From: Microglena sp. YARC | Lineage: Eukaryota > Chlorophyta > Chlorophyceae > Chlamydomonadales > Chlamydomonadaceae | Assembly: GCA_022414725.1 (NCBI GenBank) | Contig: CM039463.1 | Coordinates: 28,902,751 to 28,966,750, forward strand | DNA length: 64,000 nucleotides | Reading direction: 5' to 3' | The notes under the pieces: model-generated | Database searches by the model: none | What the model saw: only the letters and a program-made list of their open reading frames with translations | Told to the model about the DNA's origin: nothing | Part shown: positions 10,101 through 17,686 of the stretch, in pieces | How positions within the stretch are numbered: position 1 is the stretch's first letter | How the letters are laid out: each line of letters starts with the position of its first letter | Made by a program: the position numbers and the translations under genes

Positions 10101-13074
10101 CACGAATCTGAACCATGAGCCCTAAAACCCTTAACCCTGAACCCCACCTTGCAGATCCATTGGTTCTCCATCTTCAACTCCTTCATCATGGTCATCTTCC
10201 TCACTGGCCTGGTTGCGATCATCCTAATGCGCACCTTGCGAAAAGACTACGCGCGCTACGCAAAGACAGAGGACGATCTGGAGAGCCTTGAGAGGGACTT
10301 GAGTGAGGAATCTGGGTGGAAGCTGGTGTATGGGGACGTCTTCCGACCGCCACAGCAACTTACCCTCCTTGCTGCCTGTGTGGGCACCGGCATCCAGCTA
10401 GCGCTGCTATGTCTGTTTGTTATTTTCTTCACCATTGCTGGAAGCTTCTTTGAAGAGAGGGGGACCATTCTGACCGCCTTCATCGTGTGTTATGCACTCA
10501 CCTCATTTGTAGGGGGCTACGTGTCAGGTGGGCCTTCATTGTGTGTTATGCACTCACCTCATTTGTAGGGGGCTACGTGTCAGGTGCGATGTGCAAGTTG
10601 GTTTGCTTTTTTGTTTGTTTTGAAAAAACCAGTTGAGAGGAACTGTGTGATTGGGTGATTGGGAGTACCGGTAGAGAGGAAAACAAATTGTGTGATTGGG
10701 TGATTAGGAATACCGGTAGCGAGGAAATTGTGTGATTGTGTGATAGAGAATACCGGTAGAGAGGAAAACAAATTGTGTGAATGTGTGATTGAGAATACCG
10801 GTAAAATAATTATAATATAGAGAAATTTTGCCATTCTTTGTGTTTATGTTTGGGAAGGGTGGGTGCCGCGCACTTAACTCATTTGTAGGGGGCTGCGAAT
10901 CAGATGCATAATACAGAACGCAGCTAGGGGAACAAATACCCAGCCCTGGTACTGCTTATGGAGTACAATTATGTCCTGAATTCACGTATTAACAGACTGC
11001 CTATATCGTGTTTTACTCACTTGCATCATTTGTATGGGACTATGCGTAGGCTTTGCCGTGTTTTACGCACTTGCATCACTTGTAGGGGGCTATGTCCAGG
11101 CTTTTTCGTGTTTTACGCACTCACATAACTCAAGCACCATATACATACATCACACACACCGACAGTATTACTCACCACACCACACCACACTACACCACAC
11201 TCACCAATCACACACCACACTCACACCACACTCACTCTCACTCACTCACACACCATACTCACATTAATCACAGACACACACACATACATCACTAACACAA
11301 CCACAGTTGGCTTTTACCCCCAAAACTGCTTACATGACTCATACCTCCCCCCCACCACCACCACCACACACACACACACACACCTCCACTCATACACCGC
11401 ACCTCCACACACCACACCACACCCCCAACACATCCACAGGTGGCTTCTACGCGCGCAACGATGGGCGCAACTGGATCCGCACAATGTTGGCCACTGCATG
11501 CCTCTTCCCTGGTGTGTGCACCACATACGCACCACACTCTCACACCACACCACACTTACACACCACAGGTGGCTTCTACGCGCGCAATGATGGGCGCAAC
11601 TGGATCCGCACAATGTTGGCCACTGCATGCCTCTTCCCTGGTGTGTGCTTCGGCATTGCCTTGCTGCTCAACACCATCGCCTTGTGTTACCACTCTCTGG
11701 CAGCGGTGCCCTTTGGCTACATCATGCTCGTCATATGTTTGTGGGGATTCATATCCTTCCCTCTGTGCCTCATCGGAACTGTGTTTGGGAGGAACTGGTG
11801 AGTGTAGGACACTGTTTCCTGTTTAGGCCATGCGTAGCAGCTTCTTTGCAGCTCTGTGCCTCATCAGTACTGTGTTTGTGAGGAACTGGTGAGTGCAGGA
11901 CACTGTTTCCTGTTTAGGCCATGCGTAGCAGCTTCTTTGCAGCTCTGTGCCTCATCGGTACTGTGTTTGGGAGGAACTGGTGAGTGCAGGACACTGTTTC
12001 CTGTTTAGGCCATGCGTAGCAGCTTCTTTGCAGCTCTGTGCCTCATCGGTACTGTGTTTGGGAGGAACTGGTGAGTGCAGGTCACTGTTCCCTGTTCAGG
12101 CCATGCGTAGCAGCTTCTTTGCAGCTCTGTGCCTCATCGGTACTGTGTTTGGGAGGAACTGGTGAGTGCAGGACACTGTTTCCTGTTAGGCCATGCGTAG
12201 CAGCTTCTTTGCAGCTCTGTGCCTCATCGGTACTGTGTTTGGGAGGAACTGGTGAGTGCAGGACACTGTTTCCTGTTTAGGCCATGCGTAGCAGCTTCTT
12301 TGCAGCTCTGTGCCTCATCGGTACTGTGTTTGGGCTTGCTTTGATCGCTACTGCGTCTGAGCTCGGACTACCCAGGCAAGAGCATATGCTTGGTAACTTT
12401 TATTGGTAACTTTTGTTTCCTTGTTAGCTAGGAGCAGCAGCTTCTAGACAGCTCCCCTGGCTTACTACCCAGGCAAACCTACAGCAATTTAGTGCATCTG
12501 GAAGCTGACAGAATCATCTTTCCAGAACTCTGACAACCTTGAGGCGTAACCTAGTGGTTGGCTCAGGGAGCTGCTTAGAAGTTATTGCTATGCTATCATA
12601 AAAAGACAAGCTATGCTATGCTATCAGAAAAAGACAAGCTATGCTATGCTATGCTGGGTAACCCAGCCGCTCCTGGTGGTCTACAACTGTTGGAAATTGA
12701 ACCTGAGCATTGTCATTCCTCCCAGGTACAAACCTGTGCTGGAAACTGTATTGTCAACTGGAAACTGTATTGTCAACTGGAACTTGTTGGAAACTGAACC
12801 TGAGCATTGTCATTCCTCCCAGGTACACTACTTCATATTCAAGACCAAGATGAGTGGATTCTTCCAGACATGCTTCTACTTCGGCTACACTTTGATGGGT
12901 TGCCTTGGCCTGACTCTAATGTAAGTCCCCCCCTCCACACACACACATACACACACACCCACACACACATACACACACATATACACACACCCACATACAC
13001 ACACATACACACACGCATACACACACAAGCCAACATACTCCCCCCCCCCACCCCCACCCCCACCACCACTACCA

Positions 13075-13109
<35 letters not shown>

Positions 13110-14217
13110 ATGAACTTGGGTACATGCGGGGTTGGTGGTTGCCCCTAGTGTTAGCAAAAAGACTGCCCCCATCAACAGAAGTAACCAGAACCTGATTGAT
13201 GGCTACACTTTGATGGGTTGCCTTGGCCTGACTCTAATGTAAGTCCCCCCCTCCACACACACACACACACACATAATGGACTTGGGTACATGCGGGGTTG
13301 GTGGTTGCCCCTAGTGTTAGCAAAAAGACTGTCCCCATCAACAGAAGTAACCAGAGCCTGATTGATGGCTACACTTTGATGGGTTGCCTTGGCCTGACTC
13401 TAATGTAAGTTCTGACAGCTACCAGACGAGTGAGTCGATTAAGCTTGTGGGCCTAGCTTCAGCTCTGCCTGCATGCCTATGTGCAACAAATGTGGACAAC
13501 ACACAAACAGCTCATCATATAGCAGTATCATGTATTCATGTTTCTCTACGACATTGTTCCGTTTATCATTTATTCACGTTCACTACAACATTGTTCCGTT
13601 TATCGCTGGATGGCGACCATGACCGGATCTAGCAGTAAGCTGAGACCGTAAAAACATGGGCACAAATGTGCCTCCCCCACCCCCACCCCCGCCCTAAACC
13701 CCTGTTCAGAAATATTTCATCTTTTTATGCGTGGTCAGTTTTGTCTTATGAACGGCACACACACTACAGCTGTTCCCCTCCCATTGGCCTTTCTTTAGAG
13801 GTCTGCTGAGAAAAATGAACCTAACACCCAACCAGCCTACCAACCGACCAACCAATTGCTGTGATGTGTTACAGGTGTGGAGCTGTAGGCTACATGGGAG
13901 CTGCCAAGTTTGTCCGGACCATTTATCATAACGTTAAGTGGGACAGTGGGACTAGTAACAGCATGGTAGCAATTCGGCAGATTATTCGGGTTTTGATATT
14001 CCGAAACAGGTCGTACTTGGTAGTTCGCACCTCTGATTTGGCTAAAAAATCGAGAATTCGGATCATCATGGGAGAATTGTCGAAATTTTGCCTGAAAAAG
14101 TCGAGGTACGGAGGATCACCTACGACTGTCGATTCCAAAACATCAGCTGAATTGCTATATTACTTCCAACTCCAAGTCCCCCCATGTGATACCCACAGAA
14201 ACCAGGGAGCACATTAA
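5846..14217 (+). CDS. TM9SF (nonaspanin) family gene, 5'-truncated and internally deleted
   Basis: Nonaspanins are Golgi/endosomal proteins with a lumenal N-terminal domain and nine membrane helices. Exons by GT-AG and phase: 5846-6060, 8074-8226, 10155-10527, 11569-11797, 12726-12920, 13875-14217 (about 501 aa). Exon 1 has the lumenal signature (LPVWGFVGE, then YNGDK). Exon 2 has VNLTSD and FTYSVNW. Exon 3 begins IHWFSIFNSF and carries helices 1-3. Exon 4 (GGFYARNDGRNW) carries helices 4-5. Exon 5 has FIFKTKMSGFFQTCFYFGYT, and exon 6 has CGAVGYMGAAKFVRTIYHNV, closing the last helix. Missing are all exons for the first ~150 residues and about 110 residues for helices 6-8. Joining exon 4 to the canonical 12823 acceptor shifts frame to a stop; the duplicated acceptor at 12726 keeps frame. 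The family's terminal K-x-D is internal (KWD), followed by about 78 extra residues. Resembles TM9SF1/3 types. Probably a pseudogene, or the assembly is incomplete here. Confidence 0.85.
6068..6395. repeat. 43-bp minisatellite after the first TM9SF donor
   Basis: Seven to eight units with the core GGCTGTGTGGCCCCTGTCTG followed by a TATTGGGCTGCGTGTAGCAG-like stretch. They start within 15 bp of the exon-1 donor (GTAGGACC). The unit end GTAGCAGCAGGCTGTG resembles the donor context GTAGGACCACAACAGGCTGTG, so the array may be seeded by the 5' splice site. Confidence 0.9.
6560..6715. mobile_element. Degenerate MITE-like remnant
   Basis: Contains the internal pieces of the hAT-type MITE family in order (GCTTTAAGCCAGCTAGC, CTGACATGGCAGTCATTCCA, TTGACCCAGTGGCTGGCT, GGAAGCTGCTAAGCGTAGCC) but with decayed ends. 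Family assignment is by resemblance to 22139-22341. Confidence 0.35.
6905..7000 (-). pseudogene. Diverged copy of an exon segment of the large minus-strand gene
   Basis: On the minus strand this reads Asp-run, then IFPGALLGSKCAR. It corresponds at DNA level to 51130-51225, where the large gene encodes DDDGFIFPGAPLDSKCVRG. Similarity continues downstream into the GLTESSGTYEH segment but in a shifted frame. It abuts the 135-bp CAT repeat, which equals an expansion of the three-Asp (GAT) run. It lies antisense inside a TM9SF intron. Confidence 0.6.
7001..7135. repeat. (CAT)n microsatellite
   Basis: About 45 CAT triplets with three CGT interruptions near the middle. Frames through it give poly-His, poly-Ser, poly-Ile, poly-Met or poly-Asp and are artefacts. 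Confidence 0.98.
7246..7290. repeat. GATA microsatellite in AT-rich palindromic DNA
   Basis: A TAGA/GATA run of about 10 units. It is flanked (7160-7360) by short palindromic stretches built on GATATATCG, GTACAATAT and TATCGTA. Confidence 0.85.
7497..7765. repeat. CCCAGATCA minisatellite
   Basis: About five ~47-bp units with the order CCAATCAGTGTATCCTTACC, CAGATCACCCAGATCCCTCA, GATCAT. Sub-repeats of CACCCAGAT vary in number between units. Confidence 0.9.
7790..8110 (+). repeat. Tandem copies of the TM9SF exon-2 acceptor
   Basis: The acceptor and exon start (CCTATGCAG, then ATCATCCAAGTCAACTTGAC) occur at about 7793 (degenerate, GGAG), 7899, 8003 and 8067. Only the last runs into the true exon. 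The copies at 8003 and 8067 share reading frame with no stop between them, so use of the earlier acceptor would simply lengthen the protein. Spacers are CCCAACCCTACC-type pyrimidine-rich repeats. Confidence 0.85.
8255..8320. repeat. Poly-G / GGGGGGGT tract
   Basis: Runs of six to twelve G separated by single T. A second pure G run of about 27 lies at 8737-8763, in a donor-containing duplicate. Both have G-quadruplex potential and are prone to assembly length error. Confidence 0.9.
8341..8480 (-). mobile_element. GCGACC-family dispersed repeat, copy 1
   Basis: Matches the reverse complement of 43471-43610 over about 140 bp. It includes the palindromic end (GTGCGACCGGTTGCGCAC here, GTGCGACCGGTCGCAC in the other copy) and two internal GCGACCCTCAGGT-like motifs. 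No coding capacity. Probably a small non-autonomous element. Confidence 0.6.
8600..8725 (+). repeat. Tandem copies of the TM9SF exon-2 donor
   Basis: The true junction is TTTGAGCATAAG|GTAGGTCC (8226/8227). A copy at about 8620 reads ATTGAGCACAAG|GTAGGTCC and is followed by the same GCGTGGGTCCAGTGCACTCA. A third, donor-less copy of that downstream part lies near 8710. Confidence 0.8.
9685..10230 (+). repeat. Four tandem copies of the TM9SF exon-3 acceptor with telomere-like motifs
   Basis: Units of about 130-145 bp hold an acceptor-like CACCTTGCAG, then ATCCATTGGTTCTCCATCTT and a further ~50 nt of exon 3, then GCCACCCTCCATCACGAATC and a CCCTAAACCCTAAACC run. Exon-start copies begin near 9705, 9868, 10005 and 10155. 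Only the last continues into helix-encoding sequence; earlier copies end after LTG(V/L). The CCCTAAA motifs at about 9835, 9971 and 10117 are part of the unit. Confidence 0.85.
10480..10590 (+). repeat. Duplicate of the TM9SF exon-3 end and donor
   Basis: The last ~50 nt of exon 3 plus donor occur twice: GTGTCAG|GTGGGCC (10527/10528) and GTGTCAG|GTGCGAT (about 10583). The first is chosen because reading to the second meets a stop. More degraded copies of CATTTGTAGGGGGCTACGTG lie near 10880, 11030 and 11080. Confidence 0.8.
10620..10805. repeat. ACCGGTAGAGAGGAAA minisatellite
   Basis: Four to five units of about 45 bp made of TACCGGTAGAGAGGAAAACA, then AATTGTGTGATTGGGTGATT. Intronic and non-coding. 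Confidence 0.85.
11140..11430. repeat. CACA/CACTCA-rich simple repeat
   Basis: Irregular CACACA, CACCACA and CACTCA repeats fill the intron ahead of the TM9SF exon-4 acceptors and form an extended pyrimidine-depleted, A/C-rich tract. Confidence 0.85.
11441..11530 (+). repeat. Decoy copy of the TM9SF exon-4 start
   Basis: CATCCACAG, then 82 nt almost identical to the true exon-4 start at 11569 (GGFYARNDGRNWIRTMLATA), ending at GGTGTGTGC and falling back into CACA-repeat. Its acceptor looks as good as the real one, and its last codons could act as a GTGTGT donor. Confidence 0.8.
11755..12335 (+). repeat. 91-bp minisatellite carrying the TM9SF exon-4 donor
   Basis: The true junction GGGAGGAACTG|GTGAGTG (11797/11798) is followed by about five further copies of exon end plus donor, spaced about 91 bp (near 11890, 11979, 12070, 12161, 12252). 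A final unit (about 12300) ends at GTGTTTGGG without a donor. Each unit holds about 38 nt of exon (CTCTGTGCCTCATCGGTACT and on), the donor, and about 50 nt of intron (GGACACTGTTTCCTG, GCCATGCGTAGCAGC). Tandem collapse or deletion here could explain the missing central exons. Confidence 0.9.
12418..12600. mobile_element. Degenerate hAT-type MITE
   Basis: Internal order matches the 203-bp family: GCAGCAGCTTCTAGACAGCT, CCAGGCAAACCTACAGCAAT, GAAGCTGACAGAATCATC, GTAACCTAGTGGTTGGCTC, GGGAGCTGCTTAGAAG. Terminal repeats are decayed and no target duplication is legible. Confidence 0.6.
12690..12835 (+). repeat. Duplicated TM9SF exon-5 acceptor
   Basis: GAACCTGAGCATTGTCATTC, then CTCCCAG|GTACA, occurs twice, giving acceptors before 12726 and 12823. 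The copies lie 97 nt apart. Their acceptor phases differ, yet the frame from 12726 runs open into the exon proper. The first copy is the only one compatible with the phase of the preceding exon. Confidence 0.8.
12880..13415 (+). repeat. Tandem copies of the TM9SF exon-5 end and donor
   Basis: GGCTACACTTTGATGGGTTG, then CCTTGGCCTGACTCTAAT|GTAAGT, occurs at 12880, 13201 and 13366. The first two are followed by CCCCCCCTCCACACACAC repeats and GACTTGGGTACATGCGGGG, the third by unique intron. Which donor is used cannot be told, since only the first is contiguous with the full exon. Confidence 0.85.
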
Positions 14218-14230
14218 GCGGATTGGACAG
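14165..14230. mobile_element. Dispersed repeat (CCAAGTCCCCC family), copy 1, overlapping the TM9SF 3' end
   Basis: TTCCAACTCCAAGTCCCCCC, then GATACCCACAGAAACCAGGG, matches 14805-14895 and the reverse complement of about 27905-28005. It supplies the last codons and the stop of the extended TM9SF frame. Confidence 0.6.
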
Positions 14231-14804
14231 TTTAAATACTTGTCCAGTTCCGCATTAATAGAAGGCCATAGGCCACCAGCAGAGGGCTGGGCCCTGAAAC
14301 TTGGAGGGTCCATGAGACAGTCGGAAACTGCATTAGAGCACTGTTTTGCTACTGTTGCATGTATGATCTATATGCATGCAACAGTCCGGCTTAAGGGACT
14401 GCTCATCCTCACTATTGTATTCGTAGATGAGGAATGAAGATCAAGGAACCATCAAATTAAATTATAACTGTAGCACGAACTCAGGGTTCCCGTAAAACGA
14501 TTGTTTGGGGATCAGTTCACTACTTTTATTAGCCTATTTGGCCTACCCTTGGACTGTAACAACATACAAGACTGACCCTAGCCTGTCACAGTATTCCTTA
14601 GTGGTAAGTACGCATCAACGTATGTAGCCTACTAGGCTTCCTCGGGATGTGGAACAAATATACTGCATCAGTATGCTCACCGTTTCAAGTCAAGGGAAAC
14701 ATGGTTAAGGTAAGCCCTATCCGTAGATATTTATAGAGGATAGCAATGTGTGCTCCCTCCCCATGTAAGTCTTGACCAGGATTGGAGTTGATTGTTACAT
14801 ATTT

Positions 14805-14895
14805 TTCCAGCCAACTCTGGGCTGCTCACCGTCTTCCAGTGCCAAGTCCCCCCGTGAGATACCCACGGAAAACAGGGAGCCAATTAAACTATCTG
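14805..14895. mobile_element. CCAAGTCCCCC-family dispersed repeat, copy 2
   Basis: Runs from CAGCCAACTCTGGGCTGCTC through GCCAAGTCCCCCCGTGAGAT to ACAGGGAGCCAATTAA. The inverted copy at 27905-28005 extends the match on both sides. Confidence 0.6.
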
Positions 14896-16925
14896 TACTT
14901 GATATTGCTTACCGGTAGATAGTAGTAAAGCAATATCTTTGTCCGTACATGCACCAGTGTCTGTGGTAGCTAGATACCATCTAGATAGTATATGTTCAAT
15001 TATGTAACAAATCGTCCATGGTGATCATACAATGATCCCACGAGGTTGTATACATATGAAGTGGAAGTTGTACTACGTAACTAGATATATAGCTAGCTAG
15101 CTACAATGATACACCATTACACAGGCAAACTGGCCTACTACCGTAACACAAACCTAACTAATAACATTTATGTTATGGGATAACTCAAGCCACGGGAGTC
15201 TTTTTTACGTTGTGAAAGATATTTCATCCCAGGAGGTGGGTCTCCCTACACAAACCAACGGCACCGAGGATACCGAGATACTGTGTGGCGTGCCCTCAGG
15301 TGTAGTTCTGGATAACCTGCAGTACGGATCTGTTAGGGCATCCCCTCGCTGTACTAGAGCGTAGCCCGGATGATGGACTGGCATTGTAATGCTGCACTAA
15401 AAATCCAACAATTGTAATAAAAAAGTAATCTACACATTATAATAAGCAAGCAAGCAACAAACTCAAAAAGTTCGCACTACACTTCATGCCAGTGCTGCAA
15501 TATATCTTAACATGTGATGCATGACTGCCTTACTCCATATGCATACGTGTATACTGGTATGTATTTTTAAGTCCAGGGGTAGCCAAATAGGCTAAAGGGA
15601 CTTGCCAAATATTAAAAAACAGGAAATGCAGTTTAAAAAACAAGCACTGGTGAACTGAACTCCAGCACATGCATGGTAAGCAACGGGGGTCGGAAGTTCT
15701 TGCTACGCATATTGTTTAGCTTCACGTTTCTTGTCATATTATTCATAAATGTAAACAGATGTTTCCTTCCTCTGATGAATGAGGTGATTTTATTACCATA
15801 ATAATATTATAAATTTACCACATCATGATGATCATCTCTACGATCAACTATTGTATTCCAGAAATGAATACACTATCTTAGCCATTGAGCTTACACATGG
15901 GTATCATGGATATGCGTATCCCGGATGTAAGATAAAGATGTGGTACTGACGGAATGACACCGATTGGTGGATATCTCAGATATCTCGGATTGGTCGATTG
16001 TTCATATGGGATCAAGCTACTGTATCCAGATAATTTGTTTATATATGTTGTTTTAATCATTGTAGGTAGGTCTCGAGTAAAGTAGCCAATTATGCAAGGG
16101 ATTGGCCAGATCTACCTAGGATGATTTATAAAACGTGGATCAACAAACTATATGGACATGGCTTATTTCATTTGAACAATAATGCACTAGTCATTTGTAA
16201 ACTAACACGTTGCTTGTTATTACTATGTGCTACAAGTTGGGTAGCCCTTCAATTCCATGATTTGGGATAGGGGCTTATCAACTTCCTTATCACCATGTAC
16301 AAGATATGTATAATTTCAAATAGTTCCTACCTCCCATCCCACAGGGATCATTGGAGTAGGCTTGTTCAAAAGTATTTGGATTATTCTAAAAAAACAAATC
16401 AGGCCAGTGAAATTCTTAAACCACATGGGTACTATTTCAGTACGAGCGCACATGTGATGATCTGTTTTATGCATGGCCCATCATATTTTAAGAAGCATTG
16501 ACAAGGCAGATGTAAACCAGCTGGTGAAATTTGTCCATTGTACTAGTGAAGTAATTTGGGTGTTTGGGGTATGCCCCAATTGCCCTCTGGTAAACAATGC
16601 ACCCCCACGGTGTGCAGCTCTGGTGTTGGTGTGTGCCGTGGGCACAGATGCTCACTTGGATGCCTGTAGTAGTCCCTGTACCCCTAGTCTCCAGCACCCT
16701 ACATGAGCACTTGGCACCTTGCATGGAACCCCAACCCCAAGGAACAGTTGATAATTAAATAAATGTGTCATGTACATGCAACATGGGTATAGTATATCAA
16801 CCATGTGGAAACACCTGAATCCCACCATGATACGACAAGCTCGCAGGGACTGAATTTTTCGAATTTCCGGCACCATCTGGACTTCACCGTATGAAGCCAC
16901 CTAGAGTCATGTACCAAAAGCCCCC

Positions 16926-17009
16926 ACGATATCCCGGCCTTCAGGCGAGTATTCTTATTTCCTGCGGGAACATAAGGGGGGGAGGGGGAAGGGGGTAACC
17001 CGGATATCG
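16926..17009. mobile_element. 84-bp short TIR element, copy B
   Basis: Starts CGATATCCCGG and ends CCGGATATCG, perfectly inverted over at least eight bases. Interior is GGGGGGGAGGGGGAAGGGGG-rich. Flanks (CCCCCA on the left, GGATCG on the right) show no obvious target duplication. Confidence 0.55.
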
Positions 17010-17686
17010 GGATCGTTCGATGCGTCCCACTTAGTTACTGACTAATTTATTCCGCATACAGTTTAGCCCGCAAAATATAGTTTCTATGCGCCCATTCGTA
17101 CATATGAACTGGGGGACGACAGGGGCATCTGTCGTCAAGACCGTAATCGACCATCTGGAATAAACACAATCGTTCCTTTCTTGAGAGAAGCGTCTGAGGA
17201 ATTCAAGATATTGACCTGACTTGATGAGGCAAGCTGCATTTCCATTGAGTTGGATCCATCCAAGTCGAGGGATGAGGGGCAAGCATCCACGGAAATTACC
17301 TCACTCCACTCCTTACAGTCCTGATCACTTCGTCCTCCTCATCCTTCACGAAGGTATTTCCTCCGACAGCCAAGAAGCAAGTTTGCATGAAAAATCGCCC
17401 CCTCTAGACGTCCTAGGGACGATCAAATCTGAAATAAAATTGTCATTGCTATCTGTCCTTCGACTTGGGGTATAAGACATGCAGGCCCGATTTGTTTCGA
17501 GAATTCCAATCACTCACATAAGTGCTTAGGCAGCTTGTTTTTCCGTCCCGCCCTCCAAGCACCTTAGCAATTAATTGTTTCTATCCTTGCGCTCTAAGAA
17601 GTCATTGTCATCATCAGCAGCAGCAGGAACATCAGCAGCATTCGCCCTTGAAACCTTCTTAGATATTCGATTTTGACAGCTGACAG

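Larger units (their letters stand above)
14218..17686. other. Intergenic, no gene recognised
   Basis: AT-richer than the flanking genes. The only structures seen are the second CCAAGTCCCCC-family copy (14805-14895), the 84-bp TIR element (16926-17009) and short palindromic AT motifs. Reading frames are short and show no domain. Confidence 0.5.

Noticed and set aside
11441..11530. A separate TM9SF exon
   Set aside because: It repeats the first 82 nt of exon 4 and then ends in CACA repeat. Including both would duplicate the same protein segment, so it is a decoy copy.
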